Assembly: GCA_019648995.1 (NCBI GenBank)
Contig: BLXT01002947.1
Span: forward strand, 186,987 to 217,239
DNA length: 30,253 nucleotides
Direction: 5' to 3'
From: Plakobranchus ocellatus
Lineage: Eukaryota; Mollusca; Gastropoda; Plakobranchidae
Shown here: positions 21,388-30,253 of the stretch, piece by piece
How positions within the stretch are numbered: position 1 is the stretch's first letter
Layout of the letters: the number at the start of each line of letters is the position of its first letter
Program-made: the position numbers and the translations under genes
The notes under the pieces: model-generated
What the model saw: only the letters and a program-made list of their open reading frames with translations
Told to the model about the DNA's origin: nothing
Databases searched by the model: none

Positions 21388-24005
21388 ACTGACTATTTAT
21401 GTCTCCCCTTCTCTTTCTTTTCTTCTTCCTCTTTGATGAGTCAATGCGGTTATTGTAAAATATCAGAGAAAAAACGATTTGCGTGTTTCATATTATAAAC
21501 CCTTTTCTCCTGGTTAATGATATATTTGTGTCGGTTCTACCCACAAATTTACAAAAAAAGAGTAATCTAAGATTCAGAATGGAAAATTCATGGATAAAGA
21601 AAAAGATAAAAGGGCGAGGCTTCAAACATCTTAGTCATTGATGCAAGCCTGTGTAGGCGTCCGTGGAAGTATTCAAACTCACCCATCAGTTTAAGTTTCA
21701 GTGAAGATGCTATGGCAGATGGGGAGGTTAAAGACGATGCATTCTACCAATAATGTGCTATAAACAAGTCTTTTACTTTTTCTTCGGTAAAAAAGGGGTG
21801 GAGAGGGGTTTAAATGCTAATTTGTATTTATCAGCACACAATAATGTTGTTGCTCATGTTTAATTTTGTTTTTAAAAGTAATTTAATAGAGGGGCTATCA
21901 TAGTATAATTCTTCTCTAACTTTTCATATTTGTCTTTGAAAACTTAAAGTTTTTGTTATCAGATTATATGCGGAAATTATAAATTCTATGATTTTCAAAT
22001 GAACAAGCATTGATACAGTGATGTTTACAATTCTTTGGCTTGTACTTTTGAATCTTTGCAGAACTATTTCAATGTTAGAAAATAAATTTCCTTTTACAAC
22101 ACACGCGCAGCCTTTCATTTATTTACTGACAAATTTTGCTTTGCATGAATAAGTATGAAAGTTTCTGGATCTAAATAAAACCGGCAGCTTAAACACTAAT
22201 TTACAACACAGGACAAGTTCTTCTGTGTCACAATGCGTCACAAACCTACCCCAAAATTTTTACGACGCATTGCTGCAGATAATTTTTTTTATATAACATA
22301 AATCAAAACATCTAATGTTAGATGCTCTTTCAAAAAGCGTTTGGAGAAAACAGGCCTAGATCTACGTCATGCTTCTCAGAAAAAAAAAAAAAGAAATTAT
22401 ATGAAATCCTACTCGGCAAATTTTGGGCCAGGAAAGAAAAAGAGAAAAAAATTCGGTAAAGAAAACAATAACATTGAACTCGAACTTGGGTACTAAAAAG
22501 TTTCCGATCATGCGCATAAACCAAATGATGTCATGAACTACTTTTTATGTTTACAAATAATCCGTGTCATGGCATAAATAGAAAAAGTTTTAATTGAATA
22601 TTTTACAGAAATTTTGCTTTCAGTCTATCCCAAAATAAATCTTAATGGACGGTCAAAGGCTTTCATTTTTTTCGGGTCGATGAAGTCGTTTATGATGCCC
22701 TTCGAGCAGGCTATACAATGAAGTAGAACCCAAAACGGAAGTTGTAAGGTTATGTGGGGAAACCGTTCTGTTGGCAAATTGATGGCCGACCCCAGTGGTT
22801 TATTACAAACTTTATTTTATTCACCATTTCCTCCTCTAATGTCATGGTGGTGAATGCATATTATGGTGCGTTGCGTGCGCATTTGTAATTGTTTTTATTA
22901 AACGTTTTGTGCATCACTTTCTCACCTACACTTACTTATTATGGTGCAATTGAGATAGATCTAGATCTAGATATGTAGATATCTAGATCTAGATTTCTGA
23001 TATTTCAATCATTCATAAATCGTCTAATCAGAAATTCACATTTAAAAACTACTAGATCTAGGTCTAGATCTAGGCTATACAGCAGATCAGTTTGGGAAAA
23101 AAAAATCTTGTTTAGAAAATCAAGATTCTAGATCTAGATTAGATCGATCAACTTTTCAGTAGAGCACGGAGATAAGTTACAGACTTAAATCAAGAATTAA
23201 ATAAAATTTAAAGTAGCTCTCAATTTATCAGTTTCTTCAAGTTTTGAAATTCGATCCAAACTCGGCAATTGCTCCAACAACAAGGACACTAGGCCTAATC
23301 ATGATTGCATTAATGTGTTTAATCAGCTCTGGAAAAGAATTCGGACTTTGCAAGCGAAGTGATGTGGTTTGTAGGCTAAATCAGTAATTGGAAGCACAGT
23401 TGAACAAATATTGAAAAGTTATTCCCTTTTGCAGAATCCCAATGTTGAAGTTTACCAAAATTGTTGTACTTGCAAAGATATCTTGTAAACCTGGAAAAAT
23501 TAAAAGAGCACTCATCACTTTCAGATTATACATGTGGCCAAGTTTTTATTTGGTCAGCTTTAATTCAGTGATGACTTTTGAGTTATAAGACAAGTGTTCC
23601 AAGTTGTAAAAAAAAATATGCCCCTTTTCACATTATTGTATGGTTATTCTGTGATATGATGAGTTGCAAGAGGTCTGAAGCCCACAGATTAATTTTTGTT
23701 GTTTGCTCGTATTCGAAAGACATTAGTTTAGCTCGACGGCCCTCTTAATTTTCATTATATTCATGAGTGGGTGCTTGAAAAACAAGAAATGGTGCCTATT
23801 GGCCTGGTCACCATGTTCAAAATAATTATCTTCAATTTATTTCAATCTAAACAGGGTACAAAGGATGTTAATATGATCTCAAAATTTGATTCTAAACTCA
23901 TACTTCTGACAGCCATTGTGCAACCATTGACCAGAATGGGTATGAATTTTTTTTTTTTGTCTTATTAATCAACTTGTGATCTGAATTTTAATCTTCTCAT
24001 AACAG
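21388..24005. other. Upstream flank of the zinc-finger exon, no gene called
   Basis: It is AT-rich with A/T runs and four CTAGATCT clusters between 22957 and 23140. It probably includes intron or promoter sequence of the zinc-finger gene, because the 24006 exon begins at a splice acceptor and its upstream exon is unknown. No TATA box or other promoter element can be assigned. Confidence 0.45.
22955..23140. repeat. CTAGAT/CTAGATC word cluster
   Basis: TAGATCTAGATCTAGATATG begins at 22967, ATCTAGATCTAGATTTC at 22981, TAGATCTAGGTCTAGATC at 23053, and TTCTAGATCTAGATTAGATC at about 23126. The word is its own reverse complement, so each run can fold on itself. The same word is found near 18.6 kb. 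Confidence 0.8.
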
Positions 24006-24774
24006 GACTAGACAATGGGAGGTTGATGGAAGCCCCTCGCCAGGCAGAAATTCATCTGAAGTGCAGAGATGGAAGGGCAGCAAGTGGCAGGAGCAAACAG
24101 CCAGGCTTCGTCTCTTGCTGTGGGACTTAATGGACCACCATTCTTGTCAAACTTGATCTCTTCAGAGGCCTCTAGCAATGGAATCAATTTGATTGATATT
24201 CCACTCACCCTGTCCGCATTTAATGGCTATAACCCCAACCTGACATTCTCTGGGTCTGATGACTTGATAGGTGGCTCATCTGTGAACTTGTCATTGAACA
24301 GTTTTTCAGATGCCAGCCTTTTTAAGATGTCAGACAACGGGGGGCTCCTAACCACTGGGGACTCCTTGTCCAAAAGTGGGGACTCGAGTAAGTCACCACT
24401 AGAACTGATGGTATCTTCAGACAACCTACAGATCCAAGGCCAGAGCAGTCCAGCTATGGCATCAGCCCCAACAGGTGCGCAGTTCCAGTCAGTTGTCAGT
24501 GGGGGAGATAAAATGCTCAGTGCAGTGAATAATCTTCACTTCAATGACACAGAAATGCTGGGAGATTCAGGTTTTGATGCTGCACCCTCAGGCCTCAACC
24601 AGTTTGATGATGGTCTGCTTTCAAGTCTGGGCAACTCTACAGGTCAGGGTATGGCAGGGAGTTCATCATTTGATTTGTTTGATGGTGGAGTGGCAGATAC
24701 ACTGTCCTTATCCCCTCAGCCATTTCAGGACTCGGGGCTCATGGCTGCTACAGACTCACCAGTGCTGGACACAG
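24006..24774 (+). CDS. Zinc-finger transcription factor, exon with start codon (coding 24069-24774)
   Basis: First coding exon of a C2H2 zinc-finger gene. A pyrimidine-rich AG acceptor ends at 24005 and a GTCAGT donor begins at 24775, so the exon is 24006-24774. In the coding frame, stops at 24009 (TAG) and 24024 (TGA) lie before the ATG at 24069, so the N-terminus is placed there; G at -3 and +4 is a fair start context. It encodes 235 residues plus the first base of codon 236 (phase 1). The protein is rich in Ser, Gly, Leu, Asn and Asp, has few basic residues, and shows acidic-hydrophobic clusters such as FDDGLLSSL and SFDLFDGG. This resembles a disordered activation domain, which is inference; no folded domain is recognised. 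Reading on into the intron meets TAG at 24780. Codon use is far less AT-biased than the flanks, which supports real coding sequence. Confidence 0.85.
24026..24130 (+). promoter_or_regulatory. Overlapping upstream ORF in the zinc-finger 5' UTR
   Basis: An ATG at 24026 opens a 34-codon frame that runs past the main start at 24069 and stops at TAA 24128-24130 in another frame. A smaller in-frame one (ATG 24015, stop 24024-24026) shares bases with its start, as TGATG. If both lie in the mature 5' UTR they would be expected to reduce initiation at 24069. The reading frames are seen directly; the effect is inferred. Confidence 0.4.
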
Positions 24775-25460
24775 GTCAGTAGCAGCTTATCCATTTTTGG
24801 TTTTAGTTGGAAAGATTTAACACTATGTAAATTTCAAAAGAATTATAAATGATTAGGGAAGATTAAATATATATGGTTTTGAGGCTTTATAAAGACTTTC
24901 TACTAGGTTCATTAAATTAAAAAAGACCAATTAAAAAAAAAAAATTTTTTTTCAGTGGGCTGCAGGCTGAAGTAAAAAAGAAAAAAAATCTTGTCAACTG
25001 AAGTTCATTAAATTAAAAAAGACCAATTAAATAAAATTTTTTTTACAGTGGGCTGCAGGTGAAGTAAAAAAGAAAAAAAAAATCTTGTCAACTGAGGTTG
25101 TATTCTTTCTCAGCATTTCTGATTTAAAATAATTGTTCTTGTTTTACATTCAATGCGGTAGCCATTTTCAAATTCTCTTAGTGATAGACGTATTTTTCCC
25201 AAAATTTTTACCTGCCCCATGACATTCACTTATTTTTTGAAGGTTACTTGAGGATAGCTGCTGTTTTTTAACAAATAATCCTATGTAAAAATAAAAAATC
25301 TTATACTGCTGTAGTGATTTGAGGCTCAGTCAGTCCTGACTAACTTATTTTTTTTCCCTCTCTCCCAAGAATTATTATTAAACTGCATCAATTGATGGAC
25401 TTTACTTACTGTATTTTAATGTAAGAGCTAAAAATAAGGAGCCAACATTTTTTCTTCCAG
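24775..25460 (+). other. Intron 1 of the zinc-finger gene (686 bp)
   Basis: A GTCAGT donor and CTTCCAG acceptor bound a phase-1 intron. It is AT-rich and contains a 96-bp direct repeat (24907-25096). No further coding sequence is seen. Confidence 0.8.
24907..25096. repeat. 96-bp direct repeat, two copies
   Basis: GTTCATTAAATTAAAAAAGA starts at 24907 and 25003. The copies share CAGTGGGCTGCAGG and CTTGTCAACTGA and differ mainly in A/T run lengths. They lie inside intron 1 of the zinc-finger gene. Each has a T-run followed by CAG, an acceptor-like site, at 24955 and 25049. Confidence 0.93.
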
Positions 25461-25704
25461 GTCTTATTCTTCAACAACCTGACTCCGTGTCTGAAAACAG
25501 TTCCATAAAGTCAACAGGAAATAAAACCCCGAGTTCGTCTGTTTCTAGCCCTGAGCAGAACAAATATGCCCCATCCCAGTGTCCTGTATGCGGCAAGACA
25601 TTCAATAACATAGGTGCTTTAGCTAAGCATCGGCTCACCCACTCCGATGAGAGGAAATATGTCTGCAATGTTTGCTCCAAAGGTTTCAAGAGGCAAGATC
25701 ATCT
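25461..25704 (+). CDS. Zinc-finger transcription factor, second coding exon (finger 1 and half of finger 2)
   Basis: The exon follows a strong acceptor (TTTTTTCTTCCAG, ending 25460) and ends at a GTGAGT donor (25705). It joins in phase 1 to the upstream exon, giving Gly236 and residues 237-316 plus two bases of codon 317. After a Ser-rich linker comes finger 1 (residues 276-296, CPVC then HRLTH, spacing C-x2-C-x12-H-x3-H). Then comes the linker SDERKYV and the first half of finger 2 (CNVCSKGFKRQDHL), cut by the intron inside the Leu codon. Retaining the intron would give TGA at once. C2H2 fingers bind DNA in the nucleus. The phrase FKRQDHL recalls the TRERF1/ZNF541 family; this is from memory and has not been searched. 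Confidence 0.93.
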
Positions 25705-25982
25705 GTGAGTACAACTTTTGCAAGCTGATCTAGTTAAAGGCAACATTGAGCTGATGCAAAAAAAAAAAAAAAAGACTGCAAACCAAGATGTGAAAAATAA
25801 TTTATATGTAAAGTATCCTGGAATTAAATGAGCATTGCAAATCAGATTTGATCCAAAGAATCCAATAATTTTGCTTGCCTCAATGATTTCTCAAGCATCA
25901 TCTTAATCCTTAAACTTAGTCATTGTTTCTGAGAGTGCATTTTTTTGTACCAGCTTGTATTCTTCATCTCTAAATATTAAAA

Positions 25983-26089
25983 CAGACCTGCCAACATTAC
26001 GCTTTCGGCGTAATTTATTGCGCTGACAGGGAAAAAATTACGCCTTACGCTCAGCACCAAGAAAATTACGCTGAGAGGGGCTAGGTCTG
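25983..26089. mobile_element. Short hAT-like repeat rich in ATTACGC words
   Basis: It starts CAGACCTGCCAAC (25983) and ends AGGTCTG (26089), a 7-base inverted match. ATTACGC or its complement occurs at 25996, 26008 (reversed), 26037 and 26065, with TTACGC at 26045. It shares the CAGACCTGCCAAC start with the 1706 copy but carries a different internal word. Confidence 0.5.
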
Positions 26090-26909
26090 ACGAATCTCCT
26101 GAATCTATCTTCCATTTCCAGCGATTTTCTTTCTCTTTACATTATACAAAAAACACGGTATTGATCAAAAGCTCATCGCCATATTTTTGTGTGAATAGTT
26201 GTATTGGTCAAGTAGGCCTGCATAGTTTTTATAGCCTTGAATCAGAAATATGCGAGGTGTCCCGCAATTAAAGAAAGAGTCTGTCCTGAAATATCATGAA
26301 AACGGCTTTGTGACCTCTATTTTTTCTCTTGTTTTAATGCATCATCGGTACCGGTGAGAATCACCAGTCGGTGTTGCAATAGGTTAATCCGATAGTCAAT
26401 TAATTTTTGTTTTTTTGTTTTATTTCCTAAGTTTCTTCCCATACTTATTCACTGTCCCCACAGCTTGTAACCCTAATGTCCAATTCTTACCCAATATTTG
26501 AAAAAAAAAAAAACAACAAAAACCACCTTTTATTCTGGCTCTGAACAAAAAAATACATACAGTGTAATTTTATCCTCCATTGATAGGCAAACAAGTAAGC
26601 TATGGTAGTACATGTATTTGCACATCCAGTACAAGGCCTAGTATAGTAAGCCATGTCGGCAAAAGATCAAAGAAATCAGAGGTTGTTACCCGACCCTCTA
26701 GTAGCCTTTGATCCGTTATAAGAGAAACTGGAGGTGCAGACTGTGCACGCTGTTTTTAGGATTATACAGATAAACAGTTATAGTGATACAAACTGTATTT
26801 TCCATAATACTAGCCGAGGTGCCTGACTCTACTTTTAAAAATCCTTTTTTTATAGGTGTATCTATATACTGGTATGTTAAACAGGGCATTAAAGTCTACC
26901 AACTTAGTT

Positions 26910-27760
26910 ATTCTCTCTCTTTCTCTCTCTCTCTCTCTGTCTCTCTCCCCTATTCACTTTTATCGTGCTTATGCTTATGCTATCCTTCTCTTTTTAATAT
27001 CAGTTATAAGTGTCGATATGAATGTCTCTTTTCAATAACTTTTCCCTGATATTTTCTCATGCCAGTCGCTGTTTCTTTCTTCCTCTCCCTTCTTCTCTCT
27101 ACTCCTGACTGCCTTTCTCTCTCTCCCTCTCTCTGATTGCTGCCCCCCCTCCGGACTTACTTTGACTCTTGGCCTCTCTTTTCTCTCTCTCTCTCTCTCT
27201 GACTGCCTTTCTCTCTCTCACTCTCTCTTCAGCTCTCGCTCTTTCTCCGGTTCTGTCTGTCAGTCTGTCTGACCCCCTCATTCTGTTTCTCATGCTGTCT
27301 CCCTTTGTTGCTCTTTCTATGTGTGTGTCTCTCTCTGTTGCTCCCTGTCTCTCTGACTCTCCTCATTTCCTCTCTCTATGTCTGTCTGCCTCTCTCTCTC
27401 CCCCCCCTCTCTGTTGCTCCCTGTCTCTCTGACTCTCCTCATTCCCTCTCTCTATGTCTGTCTGCCTCTCTCTCTCTCCCCCCCCTCTCTGTTGCTCCCT
27501 GTCTCTCTGACTCTCCCTCTTGTTTTCTCTCTCTCTCTATGCCTGTCTGCCTCTCTCTTCCCTCCACCCCTCCCCCCCTGTTGCTTCCTCTGTGAGTGTG
27601 AGTGTGTCTCTCTCTGTTGCTCCATAGTCCATTTCTCTCTGACTCTCCCTCTCGTTCTCTCTCTCTATGCCTGTCTGCCTCCCCCCGCCCTTTGTTGCTC
27701 CCTCTGTGAGTGTGTCTCTCTTTGTTGCTTCCTCCCCCTCCCTCTCTCCTCTCTTTCTAG
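26910..27760 (+). repeat. Polypyrimidine tract with a ~78-bp tandem repeat
   Basis: About 850 bases are nearly pure C/T on the sense strand, inside intron 2. Between about 27300 and 27710 the word GTTGCT(C/T)CCT-like starts at 27337, 27413, 27491, 27580, 27616 and 27694, with 76-89 base spacing for most, showing a minisatellite built from CT runs, CCCCCCC and GTCTGCCTCTCT. Long Leu/Ser frames here are artefacts. It ends in a strong acceptor-like AG. Confidence 0.92.
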
Positions 27761-27920
27761 GCAACATCAAGAGGCACATCTATTAAGTATTTCTTTCTTC
27801 GTCAAATTCAAATTTTTAGATGTATTAACAGCATTTGATAGTGGTCTTAGGTCTAACTTAGTGGACTTGGATCTAGAGCAAGGCCTATTCAGACGTAAAC
27901 ACATTGAACATTATACATGA
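27761..27920 (+). other. Candidate alternative terminal exon after the CT tract
   Basis: The polypyrimidine tract ends in CTCTTTCTAG at 27760, an ideal-looking acceptor. Joined to the phase-2 end of the 25461-25704 exon, the frame stays open for 52 codons after the split Leu codon to TGA 27918-27920. Finger 2 would then have an x11 spacing and lack finger 3. Transcript evidence would decide; the acceptor may be a by-product of the repeat. Confidence 0.2.
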
Positions 27921-28461
27921 TTTGTACCGTATCTGAACATTTAAGAAATAGGAGCATTTCCAACACTTTTTGCGATTAGAAAAAAACCAGTAACTAATAC
28001 AGTAACACAATCTAATTAATGGAAGTGCAAAAAGGGGAAACAACCCAAGCTGACATGTGAGCATTATTTTTTAAATAGGGTTTCTGAAATTTTACTGAAA
28101 ATAGTTTTTCTGTTTTCTTGTTTTTAACTAGTGAATTTAGATTGTGTGCTTGTGGATGGAGTTATTGCTCTGCAAATAAAGTATGAAGTCAGTTTAGCTA
28201 GGACCAGTCTTCATAGAATTGGTTACAAGCTCTTTAAAAGCAATTTAAATATGCAGTAAATTATATTCATTATGGAAAAAAACAACATTCATTTTAATTC
28301 AAGTGTTAGAAATATCTAGTTGACTGATTATTTAAATGCAAATCCTGCAAAATATCATGGATTTCGTCTTTACTGACATACAGGAATATTGAACAAAAAC
28401 AAAAAAAATATATAAATAACTGGTTTTGACCATTATGAGGGTTGTATTAGATGCCACCCTG

Positions 28462-28492
28462 CCCCCCCCCCCCCCNCCCCCCCCCCCCCCCC
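28462..28492. repeat. Long C run with one N
   Basis: Fourteen C, one N and sixteen C. The N marks uncertain length or base, typical of a homopolymer that is hard to read. Confidence 0.97.
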
Positions 28493-28519
28493 ATTCGAAA
28501 AAGTCCATGAATTATTCCG

Positions 28520-28588
28520 AGTTAGTCTTAAATACTCTTGATAGGCGTATGGATTACTCTCAGGTACAGTTTGGGGTTGGCAGATCTG
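28520..28588 (-). mobile_element. CTGCCAACCCC repeat terminus, minus strand
   Basis: Read on the minus strand from 28588: CAGATCTGCCAACCCCAAAC. It is the same terminus as at 1706 and 29540. The far end was not located, so the extent given is nominal. Confidence 0.4.
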
Positions 28589-29262
28589 TTAAAGTAAAGT
28601 TAGTTCTGCCAGCAATCTGTTTTGCCCTGGAAGAATTCCTGTGAATACCCATGTTTTCTATGTTAAAGTCATGATGCCTAGGCCAAGAGGATAGAGAAAA
28701 GGACTCTGTTTCAGTTATTTTCATAAAAATCAATTCAATATATTGCAATTTTACTAATTTACTATTCACTCATAAGAATGTACTAAACAATGTAATCCAT
28801 ATCTTTTTATTATATGATCTTATTAAATTTGATTAAGATTCTGTGGATTTATTTCTATTTTTCTGAACAAAGTAATTTTACTTGCTCTTGTCTGACAAGT
28901 CAATGCTAACGTGTAAAACGGTGTATGATGTATTACTTTGTGAAGCTGAGGAAAGATTTGTCTTGCTTTGTTAGTTAAAGATAAATACATTTCCTTTCTT
29001 AGAATATATATATTGAATAAAAGAAAAGATAAAATTTGAAAACATTGCTCAATCAGTATCTATGTTCAAAATCACAATAGAATAAAAATGAGGTCACACC
29101 ACAGGAACATCAGGCCTCAAGCCTGTAAATTGACATATTCACGTGGTTTCCAAAGTCAAGCCTTTATCTTCAATATTCCAGGCATCCTTTTATGTTTTTT
29201 AGACCCATGAAGTTTGTAACAAATTGTTATCACTCCTAAATCCAGCTAAGGCTTTAAACCAA

Positions 29263-29279
29263 CCCCCCCCCCCCCCCCC
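29263..29279. repeat. C17 homopolymer
   Basis: Seventeen consecutive C in intron 2, about 460 bases before the acceptor of the third coding exon. Confidence 0.97.
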
Positions 29280-29464
29280 TCTTTTCACATTTAATTTGAT
29301 GTAGACTCAAATTTCCTCAGTGTAGTTGGGAATAATATTTCAGTCCTCTATGTTAAAAAAAAATTTTTTTTAGTTTACCTCTTTTCTGTGTGATTGAATA
29401 TGAAAAGGCCATATTTAGAGTGATACTCCTTTGTAAAAAAAAAAAATCTTTTTGGCTTTTGAGT

Positions 29465-29540
29465 AATGTTGTCACATATTTTTGTGAGTAGAGATGAAGA
29501 TTCCTCTTGACTCTGAAGCACCATTTGGGGTTGGCAGAGC
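29465..29540 (-). mobile_element. CTGCCAACCCC repeat terminus, minus strand
   Basis: Read on the minus strand from 29540: GCTCTGCCAACCCCAAATGG, later CATCTCTACTCACAAAAATA. It aligns with the 1706 copy over about 60 bases (CTGCCAACCCCAAAT, then AGGAAT, then CTCTACTCACA). Only one end is seen. Confidence 0.45.
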
Positions 29541-29741
29541 TTAGGGTTTGTAAAATAGATTTACCTGAATATGTTTCAATCCAGAAAACTGTTTTAGACT
29601 TCAAATTTAAATGTACTGAGTGTTAAAGTAGAGGAATTATCAGAGTAAGCTCATTATAGATTAACATATGAAATTGCGCTTGGAGTGCAAGGACATGATA
29701 GATCTGTAAGTGTTTGAGCTGTACTGTAATGATTATTTCAG

Positions 29742-30042
29742 CAATGGCCATTTGATGACTCACCTGGAGAAGAAGCCTTATGAATGCCAGCTGCCCAGCT
29801 GTGATAAAGGTTATTGTGATGCCCGGTCGCTGAGACGCCATCTGGAGCAGCACCACCATTTGGATCCGGAGACAATAGTGGCTCATGTCCATGCCAGCAT
29901 GGCTGCAGCGGGTATTCCACCACCCACCCCTCGCAGCAGTGGAGGAGCTTCCAGTAAAAAGGAGAGCCGCAGCAAACAGCTGAGCTCCCCACAGTACAGC
30001 CCTGGCTCGGCTACCCCAACACCAAGTCCAGGAGCCAGTGGG
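29742..30042 (+). CDS. Zinc-finger transcription factor, third coding exon (rest of finger 2, finger 3, Ser/Pro tail)
   Basis: The acceptor ATTATTTCAG ends at 29741. The first base C completes the CT|C Leu codon (317), then NGHLMTH closes finger 2 (residues 304-324) with exact x12 and H-x3-H spacing, which proves the phase-2 join. Finger 3 follows (residues 332-354): C-x4-C, then DKGYCDARSLRR, then H-x3-H with a run of three His. After it come LDPETIVAHVHASMAAAG and a Ser/Pro/Thr-rich low-complexity tail with a basic KKESRSK patch that could aid nuclear import. A GTGAGA donor at 30043 makes 30042 the likely phase-0 end. Reading through would add 22 residues to TGA at 30109, a possible short isoform. 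YCDxRSLRRH after a KKP(Y/F)xC linker is what I recall from the TRERF1/ZNF541 family, whose members carry ELM2 and SANT domains further on. Those are not in this window, so no symbol is given. Confidence 0.9.
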
Positions 30043-30137
30043 GTGAGAGAGAGCATTGTGCCCATCTTGCTTACAAATAATATGTTAGGGCATTTGAAAG
30101 GGGATAATTGAACCACTTTAGGGGTATAGTTGGTTTA

Positions 30138-30253
30138 CAGTGTCCCACCGAGTCGGGAATTTTGTGATGGGTCGGGAACTCTGGAAAAAGTCGGGAAAAC
30201 CAAAATCAGCCCTCCAAAATCCGATATTCATTTGACTTTTTTTTTTTTTTTTT
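30138..30253 (+). mobile_element. Possible hAT-like repeat with GTCGGGAA words, cut by window edge
   Basis: CAGTGTCCCACCGAGTCGGG begins at 30138. GTCGGGAA occurs at 30152, 30171 and 30190, exactly 19 bases apart. The window ends in a T run, so the rest is unseen. It lies just after the putative donor at 30043, in the next intron. Confidence 0.4.

Larger units (their letters stand above)
25705..29741 (+). other. Intron 2 of the zinc-finger gene (4037 bp)
   Basis: A GTGAGT donor and TTTCAG acceptor bound a phase-2 intron that interrupts finger 2. It contains a short hAT-like repeat (25983-26089), an ~850-base polypyrimidine tract, two long C runs, two copies of a CTGCCAACCCC repeat terminus, and otherwise AT-rich sequence with no recognised exon apart from the doubtful one at 27761. 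Confidence 0.8.

Noticed and set aside
20641-21436. Two similar frames (86 and 115 codons) on opposite strands sharing SNRATD and LRQVADLVCA
   Set aside because: They are the two arms of one inverted repeat read in the same frame; the similarity follows from the DNA and many differences change the residue.
22231-22273. CAATGCGTC with an inverted GACGCATTG about 30 bases on
   Set aside because: Nine-base inverted match only, with no target duplication or second copy; could be chance.
23855-23939. Possible exon between CTAAACAG and GGGTATGA
   Set aside because: The acceptor is weak and the following intron would be only 66 bases; the region is AT-rich with no coding signal.
24227-24852. Minus-strand and shifted frames over the first coding exon (65 and 102 codons)
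   Set aside because: Shadows of the real + strand coding frame, which has consistent splice phases.
27099-27779. Leu/Ser-rich and Arg/Glu-rich frames on both strands
   Set aside because: Translation of the polypyrimidine tract and its complement.

Overview
This is eukaryotic genomic DNA. It is AT-rich, gene-poor and full of repeats, with GT-AG introns and a split C2H2 zinc-finger gene. An invertebrate is likely. A mollusc, perhaps a heterobranch gastropod, is my best guess from the many CTAGATCTAGATC clusters (18.58-18.68 kb, 22.95-23.14 kb) and the repeat style, but this is inference and no taxon is proven.

The one gene I can support is on the + strand at the right end and runs off the window. 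An exon at about 24006-24774 carries a short 5' UTR and the first 235 codons, a Ser/Gly/Leu-rich acidic region that resembles an activation domain. The second exon (25461-25704) holds zinc finger 1 and the first half of finger 2. The third exon (29742-30042) completes finger 2, adds finger 3 and continues into a Ser/Pro-rich tail. All splice phases agree, and the three exons read as 417 residues with no stop. The layout, with the FKRQDHL and YCDARSLRRH signatures, recalls the TRERF1/ZNF541 family of ELM2-SANT corepressor zinc-finger proteins. No ELM2 or SANT domain is in the window.

The left 24 kb has no confident coding sequence. It is a record of repeat activity. There is a 44-bp tandem array (0.87-1.07 kb), a 63-bp minisatellite (2.5-3.1 kb), and a 93-bp array (9.1-10.8 kb) interrupted by two transposons: a 155-bp MITE and a 953-bp pogo/Tigger-like element with TA target site. 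Further right are degenerate repeats (11.9-13.0 kb), a 1.1-kb tandem duplication whose second copy contains an 838-base N gap (13.9-16.1 kb), older ~0.3-kb repeats (16.0-16.9 kb), a diverged duplication (17.5-18.2 kb), a TCTA microsatellite (20.35-20.54 kb) and a 0.67-kb foldback element (20.7-21.4 kb). The large intron of the zinc-finger gene contains an ~850-base polypyrimidine tract and two long C runs.

No new multi-gene system is visible. The most interesting signals are the nested insertions in the 93-bp array, a group of hAT-like termini each followed by its own reiterated subterminal word, the foldback element, and a possible alternative exon created by the polypyrimidine tract inside the zinc-finger gene.
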